Of a stretch of 26,054 bases of DNA, positions 22,376-26,054 are shown one piece after another. A program made the translations under genes and the position numbers. The stretch covers positions 1 to 26,054 of the forward strand of contig CAZQVV010000026.1 of assembly GCA_964596835.1 (NCBI GenBank), given 5' to 3'. The DNA is from JAADGZ01 sp964596835. GTDB lineage: Bacteria; Pseudomonadota; Gammaproteobacteria; UBA6429; Thiohalophilaceae. The stretch's first letter is position 1, and the number at the start of each line of letters is the position of its first letter. Under the pieces are notes generated by a model, which was given only the letters and a program-made list of their open reading frames with translations, did not search any database and was not told the origin of the DNA.

Positions 22376-22845
22376 AACGATTTTTTATGTTTAAGCGGGA
22401 GGGATGGTTTGTGGTTTTCTTGTTGATATTTTAAAAGAATTTTTCGCGCTATTTGTTGGCCCCATTTTTGACCAATTCGGATAGACTCACGCATTATTAC
22501 CGGTTGAACTTTAATGAGTTTTTTACCCGCACGGCTGGCATAAAAGGCATTTATTTCCTTAACATCTTCTTCAGTTAGATATTTTTGATAAACGGGAATA
22601 ACGAGTTTAATCATATCATTTGGCTTAACTTCTACCATAACATCTTTCCAAAATTTATCAGGCGCCTTAGGTATCATTCTTTTCATAGCAGGAATCATTT
22701 GATTCATTATCTGGACACCTATTTTTCCTGAACCCGCTTCAATCATCATTTTTCGGATACTTTCTTTTGATGCAGGTGCAGAAAATGCGGGCACAGGTAG
22801 GATAAGTGCGGCCAGCAGAAGACATGTTAGATATTTCCGGTACAT
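22372..22845 (-). CDS. DUF2059 domain-containing exported protein
   Basis: A 157-residue protein with a signal peptide (residues 1-22, LTCLLLAALILPVPAFSA) and a helical DUF2059 domain (about 75-135, MIKLVIPVYQKYLTEEDVKEINAFYASRAGKKLIKVQPVIM). The YxKYLTEEDVKEINAFYASPxGKK-like core is the family hallmark; function unknown. Predicted periplasmic. It starts 27 bp after purH with AAGGAA as ribosome-binding site and overlaps phhB by four bases, so it is likely in one transcript with purH and phhB. The tail is rich in lysine and histidine. Confidence 0.87.
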   Translation of the reverse strand: MYRKYLTCLLLAALILPVPAFSAPASKESIRKMMIEAGSGKIGVQIMNQMIPAMKRMIPKAPDKFWKDVMVEVKPNDMIKLVIPVYQKYLTEEDVKEINAFYASRAGKKLIKVQPVIMRESIRIGQKWGQQIARKILLKYQQENHKPSLPLKHKKSL

Positions 22846-22872
22846 TGAAGGTTCCTTTTTTAGGTTAATGTG

Positions 22873-24438
22873 TTAATGGCGGAAATGACGCATCCCCGTC
22901 ATGACCATGGCGATACCATGTTCATCGGCGGTGGCGATGACTTCATCATCACGCATGGAGCCGCCAGGTTGGATGACGGCGGCGATGCCGTTCTCCGCAG
23001 CCTGATCGAGACCGTCGCGGAAGGGGAAGAAGGCATCGGAGGCCATCACCGATCCCTTGACTTCCAGTTTGGCATGCTGGGCTTTGATGACGGCGATGCG
23101 GGCTGAGTTGACTCGGCTCATCTGTCCGGCGCCCACGCCGATGGTCATGAGATCGCGGCCGAAGACAATCGCGTTGGACTTGACGAATTTCGCTACTTTC
23201 CAGGTGAACAGCAGATCCCGCATTTGTTTTTCAGTGGGTCTGATTTGGGTGACAACATTGAGATCATTATATAAAGATAGATCCGCATCCTGCACCAGCA
23301 ACCCCCCATTGATTTTTTTGAAGTCCAGCCGGTTGTCGGGTTTCTTTGGCCACTCACCGCAGGTTAGCAGGCGAAGATTCTTTTTCGCCTTGACTACTTC
23401 GATAGTTTCCGCTGTGACCTTCGGGGCAATGATGACCTCGACGAACTGGCGCTCGATGATGGCTTTTGCGGTATCGGCGTCCAGTGTCCGGTTGAAAGCG
23501 ATGATGCCGCCGAAGGCCGATTCCGGATCGGTCTGATAGGCGCGGTTATAGGCATTGAGCAAATCACGATCAATGGCCACGCCGCAGGGGTTAGCGTGTT
23601 TGACAATCACACAGGCCGGTTCGTCAAACTGTTTGATGCACTCCAGCGCGGCATCGGTGTCACCAATGTTATTATAGGACAGTTCCTTGCCCTGAAGCTG
23701 GATAGCGGTAGCAATACTGGCCTCGGCAGGATGGGCTTCAACATAGAAGGCGGCTTTCTGGTGTGGGTTTTCGCCGTAGCGCATTTCCTGAGTCTTATGG
23801 TACTGGCGGTTAAAGGTACGTGGAAAGTCCGCTTTGTTATCCGTATCATCGGTCAGTGTGCCGAGATAGTTGGCGATAACGCCGTCATAGTGGGCGGTGT
23901 GCTCAAAGGTTTTGACGGCCAGATCAAAACGAGTTGCGTCACTTATCTCACCATTATTGTTCTGCATTTCCTCGAGAATGTGTGTGTAGTTATCGGCATC
24001 GACGAGCACGCTGACAGCGGCATGATTCTTGGCTGCGGCGCGCAGCATGGTGGGACCGCCGATGTCAATGTTTTCGATGGCCGTGGCCAGGTCGCAATCC
24101 GCCCTGGCGATAGTCGCTTCGAAGGGATAGAGGTTAACCACCACCATGTCAATAGGAGGTATGCCATGTTCCTGCATGACGGCATCATCCATCCCCCGGC
24201 GTCCCAGTAATCCACCGTGAATTCTGGGATGCAGGGTTTTGACCCGGCCATCCATCATTTCCGGAAAGCCCGTGTAGTCGGAAACCTCAATCACCGGAAT
24301 GCCTTCTTCCGCCAGCAGTTTCGCCGTACCCCCCGTGGAAAGAATCTCGACATTAAATTTTTCATGTAACTGCCGGGCGAAGCCGGCAATGCCGGATTTA
24401 TCGGAAACGCTGATAAGGGCACGGGTGATTTTTGTCAT
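22873..24438 (-). CDS. purH: Bifunctional AICAR transformylase/IMP cyclohydrolase
   Basis: A 521-residue PurH carrying out the last two steps of IMP synthesis. The N-terminal MGS-like cyclohydrolase domain is intact (RALISVSDKSGIAGFARQL, STGGTAKLL, TGFPEMMDGRVKTLHPRIHGG). The transformylase domain has MRYGENPHQKAAFY, CVIVKHANPCGVA, ESAFGGIIAFNR and SDAFFPFRDGLDQAAENGI. Length is normal for the family. It is downstream of fis and dusB in the same direction, separated from fis by a palindromic repeat (24474-24602). The usual partner purD is displaced to 16889-18178. Confidence 0.97.
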   Translation of the reverse strand: MTKITRALISVSDKSGIAGFARQLHEKFNVEILSTGGTAKLLAEEGIPVIEVSDYTGFPEMMDGRVKTLHPRIHGGLLGRRGMDDAVMQEHGIPPIDMVVVNLYPFEATIARADCDLATAIENIDIGGPTMLRAAAKNHAAVSVLVDADNYTHILEEMQNNNGEISDATRFDLAVKTFEHTAHYDGVIANYLGTLTDDTDNKADFPRTFNRQYHKTQEMRYGENPHQKAAFYVEAHPAEASIATAIQLQGKELSYNNIGDTDAALECIKQFDEPACVIVKHANPCGVAIDRDLLNAYNRAYQTDPESAFGGIIAFNRTLDADTAKAIIERQFVEVIIAPKVTAETIEVVKAKKNLRLLTCGEWPKKPDNRLDFKKINGGLLVQDADLSLYNDLNVVTQIRPTEKQMRDLLFTWKVAKFVKSNAIVFGRDLMTIGVGAGQMSRVNSARIAVIKAQHAKLEVKGSVMASDAFFPFRDGLDQAAENGIAAVIQPGGSMRDDEVIATADEHGIAMVMTGMRHFRH

Positions 24439-24473
24439 GCTTGAATGAACCTTGTTGATAGGGGGTTGTGATT

Positions 24474-24602
24474 AACGCAGAGAGCGCAAAGGCGCAGAGG
24501 CGAAAAGATGAAAGGTTTATTTTTTAAATTGGATACAATTCGTGCGGTGTATATGTCTTTAAATAAACTCTGCGTCTTCGCGACTCTGCGTCCTTTGCGT
24601 TT
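24474..24602 (+). repeat. Palindromic repeat of the CGCAAAGG-CGCAGAG type between fis and purH
   Basis: The left arm (24474-24502) reads AACGCAGAGAGCGCAAAGGC then GCAGAGGCG. The right arm (24568-24602), reverse-complemented, reads AAACGCAAAGGACGCAGAGT and onward. The arms are imperfect inverted copies of one another around an AT-rich spacer. It fills most of the 188-bp gap between the fis and purH genes. Similar strings are, to my recollection, dispersed in many bacterial genomes. Confidence 0.7.
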
Positions 24603-24626
24603 GTTATCCATGCATATAAATGGAGA

Positions 24627-24920
24627 CTAATTGTGCAAATCGTACAACTTGAGTTTCTTGCGCAGGGTGCCGCGATTAATGCCCAGCATTTCAGACGCCC
24701 GGCTCTGGTTGCCACGGGTGTGTTTGAGCACACAACGCAACAGGGGTTCTTCAATTTCCTGCAGCACCACTTTGTAGAAATCAGTGGTGGCGTGGCCATC
24801 CAGTTGTTTCAGATACATTTCAACCGTGTCTTCGACGCAGGCGCGCAGGGGTTTGTGAACCTGTTCCGCAATGTTGTTACCCAGGTTTAGTGCTGTGTTA
24901 TCGATAAGAGTTTCAGTCAT
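24627..24920 (-). CDS. fis: DNA-binding protein Fis
   Basis: A 97-residue nucleoid-associated regulator Fis. The N-terminal region is followed by the dimer helices (EDTVEMYLKQLDGHATTDFYKVVLQEIEEPLLRCVL) and the C-terminal helix-turn-helix GNQSRASEMLGINRGTLRKKL. The length matches Fis (about 98). The ATG overlaps the dusB stop (ATGA), so translation is coupled, the conserved dusB-fis arrangement of gammaproteobacteria. It is expected to be expressed with dusB and, reading through the intervening repeat, perhaps with purH. Confidence 0.96.
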   Translation of the reverse strand: MTETLIDNTALNLGNNIAEQVHKPLRACVEDTVEMYLKQLDGHATTDFYKVVLQEIEEPLLRCVLKHTRGNQSRASEMLGINRGTLRKKLKLYDLHN

Positions 24921-25903
24921 GCTGCCATTTCCTCCTTGTTGATTAGGGTAGCGAAGAATTCCTCCACTATATTTTTTTGATCCCTGGCGTTTTCCACCCG
25001 GTTAATCAGTTGCCGGAAGGCTGCGCCGTGTTGCTGGCCCTTGCTGTACCAGCTGATATGTTTGCGCGCCATACGCACGCCCGTGTAGTCGCCGTAAAAG
25101 GCATAGAGATTGTCGAGATGGTCGAGGAGAATCGTGCGGATTTCCCCCGGACCGGGTTCAGGAAGGGTCTCTCCGGTATCCAGATAATGACGAATTTCCC
25201 TGAAGATCCAGGGGCGGCCCTGCGCGGCGCGGCCAATCATGATGGCATCCGCACGGGTGTAATCAAGCACGAAGCGGGCTTTTTCCGGGCTACGGATGTC
25301 GCCGTTAGCAATGACGGGAATATGAACTTGCTGTTTTACCCTGGCGATGGTGTCATATTCCGCATTGCCGTGGTACTGATCGGCGCGGGTGCGGCCGTGG
25401 ATGGCCAGCGCCTGGATGCCGCAATCCTCGGCAATGTGGGCGATGCAGGGGGCATTACGGTTGTCCTGATCCCAGCCGGTACGGATTTTCAGGGTGACGG
25501 GAATATCTACAGCCTCAACCACCGCCTGCAGAATTTGGGCAACCAGTCGTTCGTCGCGCATGAGGGCTGAACCTGCCAGTACATGACAAACTTTTTTGGC
25601 CGGACAGCCCATGTTGATGTCAATGATCTGTGCGCCCCGGTCAGCATTGTGACGTGCTGCCGCAGCCATCATGGCCGGTTCGGTGCCCATGATCTGTACG
25701 GATTTGGGTTCGATTTCGCCTGCGTGGCTGGCGCGTCGCTGGGTCTTTTTGCTGCCCCAGAGCAGTGAATGGGATGAGACCATTTCGGATACCGCCATAC
25801 CCGCGCCGAGGCTTTTGCATAGTTGGCGAAAGGGCAGATCGGTGACCCCGGCCATCGGCGCAAGAATCAGGTTGTTAGCAAGCTGGTGAGGTCCGATTTT
25901 CAT
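24917..25903 (-). CDS. dusB: tRNA-dihydrouridine synthase B
   Basis: A 328-residue flavoenzyme that reduces uridines to dihydrouridine in tRNA. Family motifs: the FMN-binding start NLILAPMAGVTDLPFRQLC, the catalytic segment DINMGCPAKKV (C100), TLKIRTGW, ALAIHGRTRADQYHG, IPVIANGDIRSPE, and ADAIMIGRAAQGRPWIF. The C-terminal RNA-recognition helical region (MARKHISWYSKG, FRQLINRVENA) is complete. It is the first gene of the dusB-fis unit; its upstream region carries a repeat (25941-26054). Confidence 0.96.
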   Translation of the reverse strand: MKIGPHQLANNLILAPMAGVTDLPFRQLCKSLGAGMAVSEMVSSHSLLWGSKKTQRRASHAGEIEPKSVQIMGTEPAMMAAAARHNADRGAQIIDINMGCPAKKVCHVLAGSALMRDERLVAQILQAVVEAVDIPVTLKIRTGWDQDNRNAPCIAHIAEDCGIQALAIHGRTRADQYHGNAEYDTIARVKQQVHIPVIANGDIRSPEKARFVLDYTRADAIMIGRAAQGRPWIFREIRHYLDTGETLPEPGPGEIRTILLDHLDNLYAFYGDYTGVRMARKHISWYSKGQQHGAAFRQLINRVENARDQKNIVEEFFATLINKEEMAA

Positions 25904-25940
25904 GAATCTATTAAGGTATCTTGTCCCGGTTTACCGATAC

Positions 25941-26054
25941 TAGGAGCCTGTCGGACTTAGGATGAATTGACTGCGGAAGCGGGAGAGCGGCTCAAATATC
26001 CCCGATTTATCGTTGCGTAGTGCGACTATGCGCCTCAAAATCGTGAATATTTGC
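25941..26054 (+). repeat. Palindromic repeat or MITE, truncated by the window edge
   Basis: Starting TAGGAGCCTGTCGGACTTAG, the stretch continues into a long imperfect hairpin: AAATATCCCCGATTT pairs with AAATCGTGAATATTT (13 of 15 positions), enclosing GCGTAG-TGCGA-CTATGC. The layout is typical of a palindromic dispersed element whose mate end (expected to contain CCGACAGGCTCC) would be outside the window. No reading frame is present. Confidence 0.5.

Noticed and set aside
23596..24210. Long antisense frame of 204 codons inside purH
   Set aside because: It lies opposite conserved purH codons and has no family resemblance; a shadow of codon bias.

Overview
The window reads as a chromosomal segment of a mid-GC gammaproteobacterium. 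The best taxonomic clues are a dusB-fis pair with overlapping ends next to purH, a YbaK-HDOD fusion, YcgN- and YfaZ-family proteins, and a YgiM-like SH3 protein. A complete bacterial-type phosphoribulokinase gene (prkB) points to a Calvin-cycle autotroph, plausibly a sulfur-oxidising or related lithoautotroph. That lifestyle is inference: no RuBisCO or sulfur-oxidation gene lies in the window. No rRNA, tRNA, CRISPR array, transposase or phage gene was seen.

Left part (1-9.2 kb). A large membrane-bound GAF-PAS-GAF-GGDEF-EAL protein with both cyclic-di-GMP catalytic sites intact is transcribed leftward. To its right, on the + strand, lie a DUF302 gene with a good sigma70 promoter, two tandem paralogous single-domain PilZ proteins (cyclic-di-GMP receptors) and a YcgN-type cysteine-cluster protein. 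A 199-bp MITE-like element follows. Next comes a zinc-finger/membrane/TPR protein, which converges on a rhomboid protease that also ends in helical repeats. Hairpin repeats fill the gap between those two.

Middle (9.2-16.7 kb). A protein with two cyclic-nucleotide-binding domains is preceded by a structured, terminator-ending leader. After it come a YfaZ-type outer-membrane protein, a second copy of the MITE, an HU-like protein with a lysine-rich tail, a YgiM-like SH3 membrane protein, a YbaK-HDOD protein, a FIST sensor-domain protein and prkB.

Right part (16.9-26 kb). purD and the block dusB-fis-purH-(DUF2059)-phhB are separated by a divergent pair: an LtaS-like phosphoglycerol transferase/sulfatase-family protein and a purple-acid-phosphatase-like protein. 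The pair is bracketed by two copies of one long inverted repeat. Because dusB-fis-purH-purD is a familiar gammaproteobacterial order, this looks like a cassette that split the purine cluster; purD now has its own candidate promoter. Two further repeat types lie between fis and purH and at the right edge of the window.

The most noteworthy non-coding signals are the two MITE copies with perfect 9-bp target duplications, the repeat-bracketed phosphatase cassette (one repeat supplies the stop codons of both flanking genes), the similar inverted-repeat leaders of the two PilZ genes, and the structured leader before the cyclic-nucleotide-binding gene.
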